Positions 1 to 8,821 of a DNA stretch of 64,000 nt are shown here, in pieces. The DNA comes from an uncultured Acidobacteriia bacterium. Its GTDB lineage: Bacteria > Acidobacteriota > Terriglobia > Bryobacterales > Bryobacteraceae. How positions within the stretch are numbered: the first letter of the stretch is position 1; every line of letters begins with the position of its first letter. Below the pieces are notes generated by a model. It was not told the DNA's origin and did not search any database. It saw only the letters and a list, made by a program, of their open reading frames with translations. The DNA lies in contig CAINNJ010000020.1 in NCBI GenBank assembly GCA_903851195.1, positions 39,767 through 103,766 of the forward strand, given 5' to 3'. A program made the position numbers and the translations under genes.

Positions 1-678
1 GCGGAGTTTGAGTCGAAGACGCCGTGGCGACACGCGATGGAGGGCGGCAATCTCGCGATCGCGCGGATGCTGGAAGAAGCCGGTGCTTCGGTCGAAGAGC
101 TGAGCGATGTCAGTCTGCTCCAGTCTCTGGTGCTGAGCGGCGATGAGACGGGCGCGCGGGCGTTGCTGGAGCGCGTGCCGGATCTGCTGTCGCGGGCTCC
201 GCAATACCTGGTGAACAAGGCTGCGGGCACGGGGCGTGTCGAGGCGGCGCGGCTGGCCATCGGGCTCGGTTTCGATGCCGATTGTCTGGATGAAGTGGCG
301 CCCCTGCATATCGCCGCGGGCCGGGGCGACGTCGCGATGGTCCGGTTTCTGTTGTCGAGGGGCGCCTCACCCCGCATTCGCGAACCTTTCTATGACGCCA
401 CGCCCGTGGGTTGGGCAGATTTCTTCGATCAGACGGCCACGCGCGATCTGCTGCTGGACGAGGGGGCAGTCTGTCTTTTCGACGCCCTGGACTACGACCG
501 GGCGGACCTCATCCCCTCGATTCTGGCGCGGGATCCGGCGGCGCTGCAGCGTCCGTTCGCCGAGTGCCTGACCCGTCCCGCGCGTCCGGAGGATGGGGAG
601 ACGCCTCTGGCCCGCATGGTGGCGCGGGGGAGAGACGACCTGTCGGCGCTGTTGCGACAGCGCGGAGCACAGCTCTGA
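1..678 (+). CDS. Ankyrin-repeat protein (5' end outside window)
   Basis: The frame is open from base 1, so the gene starts upstream of the window; 225 codons are visible. The protein has degenerate ankyrin repeats, with motifs such as APLHIAAGRGDVAMVRFLLS and a later GETPLARMVARGRDDL. Such repeats are protein-protein interaction scaffolds. No enzymatic domain or membrane segment is seen in the visible part, and the first in-frame ATG (position 37) falls inside a repeat, which argues for a longer N-terminus. The partner is unknown. Confidence 0.75.
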   Translation, partial: AEFESKTPWRHAMEGGNLAIARMLEEAGASVEELSDVSLLQSLVLSGDETGARALLERVPDLLSRAPQYLVNKAAGTGRVEAARLAIGLGFDADCLDEVAPLHIAAGRGDVAMVRFLLSRGASPRIREPFYDATPVGWADFFDQTATRDLLLDEGAVCLFDALDYDRADLIPSILARDPAALQRPFAECLTRPARPEDGETPLARMVARGRDDLSALLRQRGAQL

Positions 679-726
679 TGACGGCGCGGAGCGCAGCTAT
701 GATCACGATATCCTGACAGCAGAGCG

Positions 727-1920
727 GTGCCTCTGAAATTCCCACTTACAATCTCTCTCGCGCTCGCCCTGTCCGCGTGCGGCACCGCGCCGGAGCGCGA
801 CCCGGCGATCGGGGAAGCGTACGTGGGCCCGGCGACGCTGAATCTGCATAAGGACATCGATCCGAAGTCGCCCGCGGCGGCGGTGGTGCACCACGGGGAG
901 CGGCTGGAGATTGTGGGGCAGCGGCGGCGCTGGTACCGGGTCCGGACGCCCAAAGGCGCGGAAGGCTGGACAGACGACCGCCAGTTGCTCGACACCGCGC
1001 AGATGAAACGGTTGCGCGCGCTGTCGAACGGCGCGGCGGATCTTCCGTCGCAGGGCGTGGCAACGTCATTCGACGTGCTCAACGTGCATACGGAGCCGAA
1101 TCGCCTCTCCGCCAGCTTCATCCAGGTGAAAGTGGGCGAGAAGTTCGACGTGATTGCGCATCGCGTAATCGCGCGCGGGCCGATGCCGAAACGCCAATTG
1201 GTGGCGCCGAAGCCGAAGATCGAAAAGAAGTCGAAAAAGGTCAAAGCGTCATCCCTGCTGCCGCCACCGCCGCCGCCCGTGCCGCCGTCACCACCGCCGG
1301 ACTGGGTGGCGCTTTCGAAGGAACGGTCGCTGATTCCGGAAGAGAACCTGCCGCCCGCCGCGCGGGACGACTGGACGCTGATTCGGACGCAGAGCGGCCA
1401 GAGCGGCTGGGTGCTGACCAGCCGCGTTTATATGGCGATTCCGGACGAGGTGGCGCAGTATGCGGAAGGCCACCGCATCACGTCATATTTCCCGATCGGC
1501 AGCGTCGAAGATAACGGCGAGAAGAAGAATATCTGGTTGTGGACCACGGCGATGAGCCTGGGCGAGGATCACGATTTCGACGGCTATCGCGTGTTTTCGT
1601 GGAATATCCGCCGGCACCGGTATGAGACTGCTTATATAAAGCGCCGGGAGCGCGGGTTTTTTCCGGTGCTGGTGAAGCCGGGTGAGTTCTCCGTGTGCCT
1701 GGAACGCGAGGACGGCGTGCGCGTGCGCAAGATGTACACGCTGACCGGGAATTCGGTGCACGCAGCCGGCGAACGGCCCTGCGAGAAGCCTGCGGAGGAG
1801 GACGAGGAGGTGCCGGTGGACGACGTGGCGCACATCGCGATTCACCCCGCGCCGCCGAAGCCGGGGATGATGGAAAACCTGAAGACTCGCTTGAAAGACC
1901 TTTTTAAGAAGCCTCAGTAA
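727..1920 (+). CDS. SH3-like domain lipoprotein
   Basis: A 397-aa protein starting at GTG, with a lipoprotein signal peptide ending in the lipobox LSAC (Cys about residue 18). A bacterial SH3-like segment follows (about 30-90; AEGWTDDRQLL), then a Lys/Pro-rich linker (about 157-190) containing a long proline run, then a second SH3-like stretch (SGQSGWVLTSRVYM) and a C-terminal domain I do not recognise. Such domains usually sit in the cell envelope and bind peptidoglycan or proteins. The gene overlaps the convergent downstream gene by 7 bp. The exact role is unknown. Confidence 0.65.
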   Translation: MPLKFPLTISLALALSACGTAPERDPAIGEAYVGPATLNLHKDIDPKSPAAAVVHHGERLEIVGQRRRWYRVRTPKGAEGWTDDRQLLDTAQMKRLRALSNGAADLPSQGVATSFDVLNVHTEPNRLSASFIQVKVGEKFDVIAHRVIARGPMPKRQLVAPKPKIEKKSKKVKASSLLPPPPPPVPPSPPPDWVALSKERSLIPEENLPPAARDDWTLIRTQSGQSGWVLTSRVYMAIPDEVAQYAEGHRITSYFPIGSVEDNGEKKNIWLWTTAMSLGEDHDFDGYRVFSWNIRRHRYETAYIKRRERGFFPVLVKPGEFSVCLEREDGVRVRKMYTLTGNSVHAAGERPCEKPAEEDEEVPVDDVAHIAIHPAPPKPGMMENLKTRLKDLFKKPQ

Positions 1921-3758
1921 ACGAAGCCGGCGCGCAGCAGCACGACCCCGAAGTCCTGCCCTGCCGGATCTCTGTACGGGTTGGCCACATTCATCTCCAC
2001 CAAGGTGAAGCCGTTCGGTGTGATCTGGCCGGGGGCCACAGGGAAGCTGAGCTCATTCATGCCCTCTTTGTCCAAAGGCTGCGTGCCGATCTCTTTGCCG
2101 TTCACGAGAACGGAGAGCGTGCGCCCGGGCGTTTTCGCGACGAAATCCGGCAGCCAGAACTTCGCGGTGAAGCGCGCGGGGGCGGGGTAGAGATCGAACT
2201 TGAGCGTGGCGCGGGGGGTGGTCCATCGCGTCGGATTGCTGGGGTCGCCTTCGCCAACTCCGGAGACGACGTAGGCGTCGAAGTCGCGGCGGCGCGCGTC
2301 CATCTCGCGGCCCACCGCGAAGTCGCGCAGAATGTGCAGGCGGACGGATTCGGCGTAGTCGCGATTGTCGAGTTCGAGGTAGCCGGAGCCGCTGCTGACG
2401 AACACATGGTCGTAGGCGAGCGGCTGTTGCGGATCGGGCTGCTGGTCTTTGGGCGCGTCGAGCCGCTGGACGGCGATGGAATCGTCCTGATAAAGCAGGC
2501 GGACGGTGAAGAGCAGGTCGTAGGCGGGCTTCGGAAACGCGTCGCTGACGAAGAGCAGTTTCGATTGCGGGGGCAGCTTCGGGTAGTCGCGGCGAAGCTG
2601 TTCGGCGAGGCGGCGCTCGGGCGAGTATTCGGGATCGAAAGGGGCGGGCCAGTTGCGCTGGTGGAACCAGGCGACGGCGAGCGTAATCAGGGCGAAGGCG
2701 GCGAAGTCGCGGGCTTTGTGAGGCAGGGGAATGCGGCCGATCAGAAGGCCCAGGGCCGCGGCGAAGTAAAGTCCCAGGCCGAGATCCGGCACGTAGAGCA
2801 CGTAGCCGGGACGGTTGGCGATGAGCGCGACCGGCGTGATGGTGACCACAAAGAAACCCAGTCCGAAGATCATTTCGCGGTTGCGCAGAACGATGGCCGC
2901 GGCGGTGAGCAGCACGAGGAAGAGGGCGCAGGTCGGGATGGTGAAGGTCACGTGGTGGTACGTGAGCAGGCTGAGGTAGTCGGCGACGCGCGTGAGCCAA
3001 AGCGTGATGCTGGCGTGCGGGCGGTAAGCGGGGGTGGTGGCGAGTTCGGGGGTGTGCCGGACACGCAGCAGGACGAACACGAGAGAAAGGACGGCGAGGG
3101 TGGCAAAGAGCGGCGCGACGTCACGAAGCCAGGCGCGAATGGCCCGCTGACGACGGACTTCCGGGAAGTGGAAGATCAGTTCGTACAGGCCCAGCAGCAC
3201 GGGCAGCGCGACGCCGCTTTCCTTCGAACCCATGGAGAGAATGCAGAGCAGGCCGATGCCGAGTTGCGCGGGCAGGGAGAGGCGGAAGCGCCAGTCGCGC
3301 CGGGCATAGAGGGTGAGCCCGAGGACGGTGAAGAGGAACCAGAGGCGGTCGTAGATGGTGCCGGCGCTGATGTAGAGGTCCTGAAACGTGCCGTGGACCA
3401 GGGTGAGCGAGAGCGCGATCAGAGCCACGGCGGCGCTGGCCGAGATGGCGCGGAACCAGCGCCAGGCAAGCACGGCATTGACGACCAGCAGCAGCCAACT
3501 GAACACGTAGAGCGGTTCGGGATGGAAACCGAAGGCGGCGTAAAACAGGCGGTAAACCGCGCCGCCGGCGGGCCGGTAGACGGGCATCCAGAAGAAGAGT
3601 TGCGCTTTGGCCAGGGTCCACGGGTTGAGCTTCCAGGCGCCGTACATGTTCATCATGTCGTCGCCCGAGTAGTACTGGGTGAGGCCGCGCCAGGTGAACC
3701 AGGTCAGAATCGCAAGCAGAGCGGCGAGAGATAGCCGCTCGGTCCGGGAGACCTTCAC
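1914..3758 (-). CDS. Polytopic membrane protein, GT-C glycosyltransferase-like
   Basis: A 614-aa protein with about ten hydrophobic segments in its first 390 residues and a soluble C-terminal domain. The acidic pair in YYSGDDMMN in the first extracytoplasmic loop resembles the catalytic acidic motif of GT-C (PMT/ArnT-like) glycosyltransferases that use polyprenyl-linked sugars. The start is GTG and overlaps the stop of the upstream hydantoinase B gene by 4 bp (GTGA), so the two are probably translationally coupled, although a functional link is not obvious. The assignment rests on topology and one motif only. Confidence 0.55.
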   Translation of the reverse strand: MKVSRTERLSLAALLAILTWFTWRGLTQYYSGDDMMNMYGAWKLNPWTLAKAQLFFWMPVYRPAGGAVYRLFYAAFGFHPEPLYVFSWLLLVVNAVLAWRWFRAISASAAVALIALSLTLVHGTFQDLYISAGTIYDRLWFLFTVLGLTLYARRDWRFRLSLPAQLGIGLLCILSMGSKESGVALPVLLGLYELIFHFPEVRRQRAIRAWLRDVAPLFATLAVLSLVFVLLRVRHTPELATTPAYRPHASITLWLTRVADYLSLLTYHHVTFTIPTCALFLVLLTAAAIVLRNREMIFGLGFFVVTITPVALIANRPGYVLYVPDLGLGLYFAAALGLLIGRIPLPHKARDFAAFALITLAVAWFHQRNWPAPFDPEYSPERRLAEQLRRDYPKLPPQSKLLFVSDAFPKPAYDLLFTVRLLYQDDSIAVQRLDAPKDQQPDPQQPLAYDHVFVSSGSGYLELDNRDYAESVRLHILRDFAVGREMDARRRDFDAYVVSGVGEGDPSNPTRWTTPRATLKFDLYPAPARFTAKFWLPDFVAKTPGRTLSVLVNGKEIGTQPLDKEGMNELSFPVAPGQITPNGFTLVEMNVANPYRDPAGQDFGVVLLRAGFVY

Positions 3759-5344
3759 GCGTTTTCCGTCGGTTTGGCGCCCCAGCCGCCGCCACCGGGA
3801 GATTCGATGCGAAGGGTTTCGTGGCGTTTGATGGCGAGGCGGACTTTGGCGGGCACCTCGCGCGAAACGCCGTCGGTGAGCACCTGATTGACGCCGGGCG
3901 CGCCGGGTTCCCCGCCCTGCAGTCCCCAGGGGCCGCGCTGGCGCCGGTCGGAGAGGATGGTGACGTCGGCGTCTTCCAGAAATTCGAGTTCGCGGACGAT
4001 GCCGTCGCCGCCGGGGTGCGCGCCGGCGCCACCGGAGCCGCCGCGAATCCGGTAGGAGCGAACGATCAGAGGATACTGGTGCTCGAACGCCTCCGTGGGC
4101 GTGTTCCAGCTGTTGGTCATGTGGGTGTGGGTGGCGGAGCGGCCGGGGGCGTCAGCCGACGCGCCCATGCCGCCCGCGATGGTCTCGTAGTAGGCGAATG
4201 GTCGGTTGCGGAGCGTGTCCCAGCCGCCGAAACTCAGGTTGTTCATGGTGCCGGAACTGGCGGCGGGAATGCGCTCCGGCACGGCTTTGGCCAGCGCGCC
4301 GAGAATGGCGTCCGTGATGCGCTGCGAGGTTTCCACGTTGCCGGCGGCCATGGCGGCGGGCAGGCCGGCATTCACGACGGAACGCTCCGGCGCGTGGATG
4401 TGGATGGGGCGCAGCAGCCCGGCATTGTAGGGGACATCGGCGCGAATCAGGCAGCGGAAGCAGTACATGGCCGCGGAGACGGCGATGGCGTAATTGGCGT
4501 TGACGGAGCCAGCGGTCTGCGGACTGGAACCGGTGAAATCCACCTCGGCATGGTCGCCCCGGAGGCGAAGGGTGACGGCGATGCGGACGGGGTCTTCGGT
4601 GATGCCGTCGTTGTCCAGAAAGTCTTCGAAGGAGTACTCGCCGGCGGGCAGGGCGCGGAGCATCTCGCGCGTCATGCGCTCGGTGTAGTCGAGCAGGCGG
4701 GCGGCGCTGCGTTTCACGCGTGGCAGACCGTAGCGGCGGGTGATTTCGCGCAGCCGTTCCTCGCCCCGCCGACCTGCCATCACCTGGGCGAGCAGATCGC
4801 CTTCGCGCTCCTCCGGCGTGCGGACATTGGCAAGGATCAGGCCCATGACATCCGGCACGACTTCGCCGCCCCGGAAGAGCAGCACCGGGGGAATGCGGAG
4901 GCCTTCCTGGTAGATCTCGCGGGCCAGAGGCATGGAGCCGGGGCTCATGCCGCCGACATCGGCGTGGTGGGCGCGGCTGGCAACGTAGAAGTCCGCGCGG
5001 GCGGTTTTGGAGCCGAGAAAAACACCGGAGACGGCGGTGATGTCCGGCAGATGGGTGCCGCCGCGGAAGGGGTCGTTCACGATGGCGACGTCGCCGGGGC
5101 GGAGATCGAAGGCGTCCAGGGCGTGCCGGACGGAGAGCGGCATGGCGCCCAGATGGACCGGCATGTGGTCGCCCATGGCGAGCGTCTCACCGGCAGCGTC
5201 ATAGATGGCGCACGAGTAGTCGCGGCGCTCTTTGATGTTGGCGCTGAAGGCGGTTTTGCGCAGCACCGTGCCCATCTCTTCGGCGATAGAGACGAAGAGG
5301 TTGCGGAAGACTTCCAGATCGACGGCGAGGCTGGCTGCGGACAT
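3755..5344 (-). CDS. Hydantoinase B / 5-oxoprolinase beta-type protein
   Basis: A 529-aa member of the HyuB family, the subunit of ATP-dependent hydantoinases, 5-oxoprolinases and acetophenone-type carboxylases. Family motifs are visible: the N-terminal EEMGTVLRKTAFSANIKERRD, NDPFRGGTHLPD, and a Gly-rich C-terminus with SPGGGGWG. Length is normal for HyuB. The partner subunit HyuA is usually adjacent but is not seen here; upstream lies an unrelated exported protein. The substrate cannot be assigned. Confidence 0.85.
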   Translation of the reverse strand: MSAASLAVDLEVFRNLFVSIAEEMGTVLRKTAFSANIKERRDYSCAIYDAAGETLAMGDHMPVHLGAMPLSVRHALDAFDLRPGDVAIVNDPFRGGTHLPDITAVSGVFLGSKTARADFYVASRAHHADVGGMSPGSMPLAREIYQEGLRIPPVLLFRGGEVVPDVMGLILANVRTPEEREGDLLAQVMAGRRGEERLREITRRYGLPRVKRSAARLLDYTERMTREMLRALPAGEYSFEDFLDNDGITEDPVRIAVTLRLRGDHAEVDFTGSSPQTAGSVNANYAIAVSAAMYCFRCLIRADVPYNAGLLRPIHIHAPERSVVNAGLPAAMAAGNVETSQRITDAILGALAKAVPERIPAASSGTMNNLSFGGWDTLRNRPFAYYETIAGGMGASADAPGRSATHTHMTNSWNTPTEAFEHQYPLIVRSYRIRGGSGGAGAHPGGDGIVRELEFLEDADVTILSDRRQRGPWGLQGGEPGAPGVNQVLTDGVSREVPAKVRLAIKRHETLRIESPGGGGWGAKPTENA

Positions 5345-5360
5345 TACTCGGGGATGACTT

Positions 5361-6365
5361 TCATTGGGGAATGACCTTCGGGGCGGGTTTCGGCGCGGGA
5401 GATTTAGCGGCGGGTTTGGCCGGCGTTTTGCCGACCTGGCGAGTGGTGGTTTTCGGATCGCCGCCGAGGTGCAGTTCTTCCACGTAGTCTTTGTCCTCTT
5501 TCGGATCGGGGTCGTCGGTCAGAGTCTGCGGCGGAGGCTCTTTGGCTTCGGGAGCTTTGAGTTTGCAGGTGGCGACCTCGATCAGGAAGGAGGCCACGGG
5601 CTCCCATTTTTCCCCGAGGCGCTTTTCGATCTGGTAAGCCTTGCCTCCGGCGCCCGCGCGGAGGCGGAAATCCGGATTGTCGAAGGCGGCGGGGGCGCGT
5701 TTGATTTTCGGGGCCTCGGCGGTGGTGCTGCGAATCATCCAGCTTTCGCCGCCCGTTTCGGACTCGTAATCGAGATAACGTCCGCTGGGGGCGCGTTTGC
5801 CGGCGTCCACGATGAGTTCGCCATGCTGCGCGGAATCGAACCAGAAGCGCTGCAGGGAGCCGGGTCCGCCGTCTTCGGTGACGGCGCGCTGCCGCCAGGT
5901 GGCGCCGCCATCGGTGGTGACCAGAAAGAAGGGATCGCGGGGGAGCGGGTACTGCGTTTCGCCGCCGGCCCAGCCGTGATCCAGATCGTAGAATTCGAGT
6001 TGTTCGAGGGCTGCGCCATGCACGCGGGGGGTGGGCTCTTTCCAGGTGGCGCCGCTGTCGTCGGAACTGAGCAGGATGGAAGAGAGTGTGGCGGAGGTGG
6101 AGTGCAGGTTGCCGGCGAGGAAGATTTTCTTTCCCGCTATGGCGAGGTTGGAGAGCTCCAGATAGATGGAGCAGGGCTCGTCTTCGGTGCAAAGCAGGCC
6201 GACGGACTGCAGTTCGTCTTCCGCGCAGGTGAAGGGGAGCAGGAGGGGCTCTCCGGAGTTGCGGAGAACGGCGGTTTTCGGCGTTTTTTCAATGGCAGGC
6301 GGTTCCTGCGCCAGGGCCAGGCAGGACAGCAAGAAAGCCAGCGAGATCGCGATGCGGAGTGGCAT
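5361..6365 (-). CDS. Exported BNR/WD-like repeat protein
   Basis: I place the start at the internal Met (6365), where a clear signal peptide begins (MPLRIAISLAFLLSCLALAQ); an upstream Met at 6383 is possible. The mature part carries sialidase-type Asp-box repeats, for example SSDDSGATWKEP and TTDGGATWRQR, which indicate a beta-propeller. The C-terminus is Lys/Pro/Ala-rich and low-complexity. Catalytic sialidase residues are not evident, so this is better described as an exported propeller protein of unknown function. Confidence 0.6.
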   Translation of the reverse strand: MPLRIAISLAFLLSCLALAQEPPAIEKTPKTAVLRNSGEPLLLPFTCAEDELQSVGLLCTEDEPCSIYLELSNLAIAGKKIFLAGNLHSTSATLSSILLSSDDSGATWKEPTPRVHGAALEQLEFYDLDHGWAGGETQYPLPRDPFFLVTTDGGATWRQRAVTEDGGPGSLQRFWFDSAQHGELIVDAGKRAPSGRYLDYESETGGESWMIRSTTAEAPKIKRAPAAFDNPDFRLRAGAGGKAYQIEKRLGEKWEPVASFLIEVATCKLKAPEAKEPPPQTLTDDPDPKEDKDYVEELHLGGDPKTTTRQVGKTPAKPAAKSPAPKPAPKVIPQ

Positions 6366-6432
6366 AGACACCTGCAACTGCAATTCTACTTCGTTCGTGA
6401 TTTTTGGATGTGCTGACGAGAAAGAAAGGGGT

Positions 6433-6531
6433 GCGGGCGCATCTTTAGGGTGAAAGGGGTGATTGCGCCCGCTTGTCGTAACGGGGATTTGAACGTAAGG
6501 GCGCGGGCGTATCCGGCAACGTTACGCCCGC
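6433..6531. repeat. Pair of REP-like palindromes
   Basis: Two perfect 9-bp stems lie side by side: GCGGGCGCA (6433-6441) with TGCGCCCGC (6464-6472), and GCGGGCGTA (6503-6511) with TACGCCCGC (6523-6531). The stems differ only in the last two bases. The pair sits just downstream of cysK on the minus strand; the inner hairpin directly follows a T-rich stretch after the cysK stop and may serve as a terminator or mRNA-stability element. Confidence 0.5.
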
Positions 6532-6545
6532 CAATTAAAAAAAGA

Positions 6546-7502
6546 TCAGGCCTCGAACATGCCTTCGAAGAGGACGCTGCTGAGGTAGCGCTCACCTGAA
6601 TCGGGCAGAACCACAACGATGGTTTTGCCGCGGAATTCCTCCTGTTTCGCGATCCGGACGGCGGCGGCTGTGGCGGCTCCGCAGGAGATGCCGGCCAGGA
6701 TGCCTTCTTCGCGCGCCAGGCGGCGGGCCATTTCGATGGATTCCTCGTTGGTCACCTGTTCGACACGGTCCACGATGCTGAGGTCGAGATTGCGAGGCAC
6801 GAAGCCCGCGCCGATACCCTGGATTTTGTGAGGACCGGGTTTCGGTGTCGCCCCCGACAACGTCTGCGTGATCACCGGGCTGGCCGTCGGTTCCACCGCA
6901 ACGGAGGTGATCTTCTTCCCTTTTTCGTTTTTGATGTAGCGGGAAACGCCGGTGATGGTGCCGCCCGTGCCGACGCCGGACACTAAGACGTCGATCTCAC
7001 CGTCGGTGTCGTTCCAGATCTCGGGTCCGGTGGTCTTTTCGTGGATGTCGGGATTGGCCGGGTTCTCGAACTGCTGCAGGAGCACGAAGCGGTCCGGGTC
7101 CGACTGGACGATTTCCTGTGCTTTGGCGATGGCGCCGCCCATGCCACGGGAGCCTTCAGTCAGTTCGAGGCGGGCTCCAAAAGCGAGCAGGACTTTGCGG
7201 CGCTCGAGAGACATGGTTTCCGGCATGGAGAGCGTCACGCGGTAGCCGCGGGCGGCGGCGACGAAGGCGAGCGCGATGCCTGTGTTGCCGCTGGTGGGCT
7301 CGATGAGCTCTTTGCCGGGTTTCAGGATGCCGCGCTTTTCCGCATCCCAAATCATGGATGCGCCGATGCGGCATTTCACGGAATAGGCCGGGTTGCGGCC
7401 TTCGATTTTGGCCAGCAGCGTGACAGGGGCTCCGTCAATCACGCGGTTCAGTTTGACCAGCGGGGTACGGCCGATGCTAAACGAATTGTCTTGGTAGTAC
7501 AT
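6546..7502 (-). CDS. cysK: Cysteine synthase A (O-acetylserine sulfhydrylase)
   Basis: A 318-aa fold-type II PLP enzyme that makes cysteine from O-acetylserine and sulfide in the cytoplasm. The PLP lysine is K43 in [11 protein letters not shown], the substrate-binding loop is TSGNTG (69-74), and the phosphate-binding GTGGT loop is present. Length is normal for CysK. The start codon directly abuts the stop of the upstream Rrf2 regulator, giving a two-gene operon. Confidence 0.95.
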   Translation of the reverse strand: MYYQDNSFSIGRTPLVKLNRVIDGAPVTLLAKIEGRNPAYSVKCRIGASMIWDAEKRGILKPGKELIEPTSGNTGIALAFVAAARGYRVTLSMPETMSLERRKVLLAFGARLELTEGSRGMGGAIAKAQEIVQSDPDRFVLLQQFENPANPDIHEKTTGPEIWNDTDGEIDVLVSGVGTGGTITGVSRYIKNEKGKKITSVAVEPTASPVITQTLSGATPKPGPHKIQGIGAGFVPRNLDLSIVDRVEQVTNEESIEMARRLAREEGILAGISCGAATAAAVRIAKQEEFRGKTIVVVLPDSGERYLSSVLFEGMFEA

Positions 7503-7928
7503 TCAGATCTCCCAGTTCGGTACAAAGCGGCTGTGTTTTTCCGCCCACTCGCGCACGAGTTGGGCGAAGGTGGCGTTGTCGAGAACGGTGTCGATGGATT
7601 TGTCGACGCGTTCCCAAAGATCGGACAGAGGGGTTTCGGCCTGACGGCGCTGGCGCGATCGCTCTTCCTGGCGGCCTTCGACGAAGCGCAGGACTTCGCC
7701 GACGGTAATGGATTCGGGACGGCGGGCCAGAAGATAGCCGCCTTCGGCGCCACGTCTCGATTCGACGAAGCCGCCCTGTTTGAGGCTGGCCAGAATTAAT
7801 TCCAGAAATTTCTGGGGAATCTGCTGGCGGCGGGCGATTTCGGCGATTTTCACGGGATCGGAACCGGATTGCGAGGCAAGGTCGAAGATCGCCTGGAGAG
7901 CGTACTCTCCTTTTACGGAGACGTTCAT
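7503..7928 (-). CDS. Rrf2-family regulator, cysteine-free (CymR-like)
   Basis: A 141-aa protein with the Rrf2 winged helix (MNVSVKGEYALQAIFDLA; recognition region IPQKFLELILASLKQGGFVES; wing RGAEGGYLLAR). It has no cysteine, so it cannot carry the [Fe-S] cluster of IscR/NsrR. In Firmicutes the Cys-free Rrf2 protein CymR represses sulfur genes and uses CysK as co-repressor. Here the gene is fused in an operon with cysK at zero spacing, so a CymR-type cysteine-sensing role is a reasonable inference. Confidence 0.88.
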   Translation of the reverse strand: MNVSVKGEYALQAIFDLASQSGSDPVKIAEIARRQQIPQKFLELILASLKQGGFVESRRGAEGGYLLARRPESITVGEVLRFVEGRQEERSRQRRQAETPLSDLWERVDKSIDTVLDNATFAQLVREWAEKHSRFVPNWEI

Positions 7929-8058
7929 CCGACGAAATACCTCAATTCCCCATGCACAACTAGAGATTAAAGGAAACGAAGAGGGCCGTCAAGGAGGAGC
8001 GGAACTACAGGGGATTTGGAGCAGGAGGGAGGGGACAGAGCGGGCGGGTGAAGCGGTG

Positions 8059-8090
8059 GGCTGACCGTCCGGCGGACCGGACAGTCAGCC
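8059..8090. terminator. Strong hairpin downstream of the small exported peptide
   Basis: A 14-bp stem with one mismatch (left arm 8059-8072, loop CGGA, right arm 8077-8090). It lies 9 bp after the stop of the 47-aa gene on the minus strand, preceded by a short T run. The T tract is on the wrong side for a textbook intrinsic terminator in that direction, so the function is probable rather than certain. Confidence 0.5.
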
Positions 8091-8098
8091 CGGAAAAA

Positions 8099-8242
8099 CT
8101 ACATCTTTTTGTCTTCGGTGGTCTTCTTGCCCTTTTTCTTGCCCTTCTTTTCGGTCTTCTTGTCGTCCATCTTGTCCTGGGCGAAGGAGACGGTGCCGAG
8201 AACGAGGCCGAAGCCGATTGCGAGTGCGAGGATCTTTTTCAT
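8099..8242 (-). CDS. Small Lys-rich exported peptide (47 aa)
   Basis: Read directly from the sequence: ATG at 8242, TAG at 8099. A clean signal peptide (MKKILALAIGFGLVLGTVSF, cleaved after AQ) is followed by only about 25 residues, almost all Lys, Asp, Glu, Gly and Thr. An AAAGGAA-type ribosome-binding site lies upstream and a strong hairpin downstream, which together support a real gene. The mature peptide would be highly charged and disordered. No family recognised. Confidence 0.7.
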   Translation of the reverse strand: MKKILALAIGFGLVLGTVSFAQDKMDDKKTEKKGKKKGKKTTEDKKM

Positions 8243-8608
8243 TGTGTTGATTTCCTTTGTTTAGATTCCGACGAAATGCGTCTGGGTGAATCATATCCAA
8301 CCCAACATGAACCGGACCTTAAGCTGTGATTAAATTCAGTTCATCTGTTGGCACCCCTGCCCTGCGTGATTGTTTTCAATAGTTTATCGGAACATTAAGG
8401 AGCGCAAATGTTGCGGAAAGGGGTTGAAACCGGAGGAAAACGCCCGGTCGGGGGGAGGGAATTCTGAAACCGCAGAGGTTCCGCGGCGATTTGCCGGGGC
8501 AAGCGGGCCGCGCGGAGCCGGGGGGATTTGGCAGTAACGCGTATGTTAGCCAGTTCCTTCAATAACTTAGACGATTCCCCGGACCGCTTCATGGTAGCTG
8601 TGAATCGC
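8243..8608. other. Intergenic region, no gene seen
   Basis: This 366-bp divergent interval separates the small exported peptide from the HU-like gene. It is more AT-rich than its surroundings around 8300-8400, consistent with divergent promoters. I see no RNA gene or convincing ORF. An in-frame extension of the HU-like gene to 8528 or 8591 is possible. Confidence 0.4.
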
Positions 8609-8821
8609 ATGAAGAAGTCCGAACTCATCAAACAGGTGGCCGCCCTGCGGGGAGTTGAGCCCGGCGCAGTGGCCGATCAGGTGGATCAGGTGGTGAACGA
8701 GATCCTGCGCACACTGCGGCGCGGGCAGCCGGCGCACCTGCCCGGTCTGGGCACGATTCGACCGGAGAAGGGCAACCCGGGGAGGCGGTGGGTATTCCGC
8801 CCGGAGAGCCATGAGCGCTGA
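8609..8821 (+). CDS. Short HU/IHF-like DNA-binding protein
   Basis: A 70-aa protein from the Met at 8609 (in-frame Mets at 8528 and 8591 are alternatives). The N-terminus MKKSELIKQVAAL, a central helix and the PGLGTI turn resemble the HU/IHF fold (HU has a GFGTF turn). It stops soon after that turn, so the DNA-clasping beta arm and C-terminal helix of HU appear shortened. It overlaps the TIR gene start by 11 bp, so the two are probably co-expressed. Confidence 0.5.
   Translation: MKKSELIKQVAALRGVEPGAVADQVDQVVNEILRTLRRGQPAHLPGLGTIRPEKGNPGRRWVFRPESHER

Noticed and set aside
2334..3734. 466-codon plus-strand open frame
   Set aside because: Antisense shadow of the membrane protein at 1914-3758, rich in Gly/Glu/Arg with no motifs.
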